From: Methanomassiliicoccaceae archaeon
GTDB taxonomy: Archaea > Thermoplasmatota > Thermoplasmata > Methanomassiliicoccales > UBA472
Assembly (NCBI GenBank): GCA_016919565.1
Contig: JACXTO010000111.1
Coordinates: forward strand, 1 to 5,444
DNA length: 5,444 bases
Direction of reading: 5' to 3'
Position numbers and translations under genes: made by a program. Positions 4,933 through 5,444 of this stretch are shown here, piece by piece (the first letter of the stretch is position 1; every line of letters starts with the position of its first letter). Below the pieces are notes generated by a model that saw only the letters and a list, made by a program, of their open reading frames with translations, did no database searches and was not told the DNA's origin.

Positions 4933-5444
4933 CGTCGTCCCCTCCCTCTATCTCGAAGAACGTCGGTCCGCGATTTGCAGGTATCGATACGTTGTACACC
5001 GGCACTTCCGCCTCGGTCGATTTGAAGTTCTCCAGGCTGCGCTGCTTCTTGGCCAGGATCGCATGTCTCTTGCCATTGTGAGCATGAGCGTGGATCACCA
5101 GGTCGGGATGCTTCTCCAGCACTATCTGTTCGAACAGGTTCGACCCCATCTCAGCGAAGGCGTGCTCCTTCTCCCCCTCCAAGGTGGCGTACGTCGTGGC
5201 ATAGTGGGTGAGGAGGATCAGAACGTCGGCGTCGCCGCGCTCCAGGAGGCTGCCCACCTTGATCACTCTCTCCTTATATCGCCGCCAGATGTCCGGCACG
5301 TTGTTCCGCTGCCACCAGGTCGGTCGGTCCAGGGAACCGGTGCTGCCGACGATCCGTAGCTTCACGCCCTCGACCACGAAATCCTTTGCCTCGTCCTCCA
5401 GGAAGTTGATCCGGAAACGCTCGCGATAATCGATATGCGAGCCG
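4907..5444 (-). CDS. Calcineurin-like metallophosphoesterase, C-terminal part (cut by window edge)
   Basis: The frame is open to the right edge, so only the last 178 residues are visible; the first full codon is at 5441-5443. The gene very likely starts outside, because in-frame sequence before the GTG at 5375-5377 continues as plausible protein (GSHIDYRERFRINFLEDEAK, residues 1-20). Visible features of the metallophosphoesterase fold are a beta strand with LRIVGSTGSLD (29-39), the LILLTHYATTY segment (75-85) with metal-binding histidine H80, and VIHAHAHNGKR (116-126), which stands where the family has its G-H-x-H metal motif. The N-terminal D-x-H and G-N-H motifs would lie upstream. The substrate is unknown; the family cleaves phosphoesters of proteins, nucleotides or nucleic acids using two metal ions. 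Its last 26 bases overlap the start of the AGT-EndoV gene and contain that gene's start codon, so the two are translated from one message. Confidence 0.82.
   Translation of the reverse strand, partial: GSHIDYRERFRINFLEDEAKDFVVEGVKLRIVGSTGSLDRPTWWQRNNVPDIWRRYKERVIKVGSLLERGDADVLILLTHYATTYATLEGEKEHAFAEMGSNLFEQIVLEKHPDLVIHAHAHNGKRHAILAKKQRSLENFKSTEAEVPVYNVSIPANRGPTFFEIEGGDDGVRIRYLQ
4939..4948 (-). promoter_or_regulatory. Ribosome binding site selecting the GTG start of the AGT-EndoV gene
   Basis: GAGGGAGGGG on the minus strand lies 6 bases before the GTG at 4930-4932, inside the 3' end of the upstream phosphoesterase gene. No comparable purine-rich site precedes the next in-frame GTG at 4903-4905. 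Confidence 0.6.

Overview
This window looks like chromosomal DNA of an archaeon, most likely of the Thermoplasmata/Thermoplasmatota lineage (a Methanomassiliicoccales-like organism is possible). The indications are a GfcR-type HTH + phosphoribosyltransferase protein, a DUF5788-like protein, archaeal BRE/TATA-like promoter sequence, and an alkylguanine transferase-endonuclease V fusion of the type described biochemically from Ferroplasma acidarmanus. The assignment is inferred from gene content, not from a marker gene. Coding DNA is G+C-rich by eye, and the main promoter gap is clearly A+T-rich.

All eight genes read on the minus strand, so transcription runs from high to low coordinates. Three blocks can be seen. 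Block 1 (5444 to 3052) is the C-terminal part of a metallophosphoesterase, then the AGT-EndoV fusion, which overlaps it by 26 bases, then 2-dehydropantoate 2-reductase (panE) after 6 bases. After a 136-base gap, block 2 (2915 to 1821) is gfcR, followed 9 bases later by a DUF5788-like gene. After a 127-base gap, block 3 (1693 to 1) is an Lrp/AsnC regulator, then dapA, which starts on the base directly after the regulator's stop codon, then dapB after 26 bases. dapB runs off the left edge.

Block 3 reads as a self-contained lysine/diaminopimelate unit: a probable local regulator followed by the first two enzymes of the DAP pathway. A good BRE/TATA match lies upstream, with an imperfect inverted repeat over the predicted transcription start, as expected for an autoregulated Lrp-family operon. 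DapA keeps every residue I can place in the lysine feedback site known from E. coli, so flux may be controlled at both gene and enzyme level. Block 2 pairs a probable transcription regulator related to orotate phosphoribosyltransferase with a small uncharacterised archaeal protein. Block 1 joins DNA repair (alkyl damage and deaminated bases) with a phosphoesterase and a coenzyme A precursor enzyme; the link to panE may be only co-transcription.

I saw no tRNA, rRNA, CRISPR array, insertion sequence or phage gene. Nothing here looks like a wholly new system. The most interesting items are the repair fusion, the Lrp-dap control region and the gfcR-DUF5788 pair.
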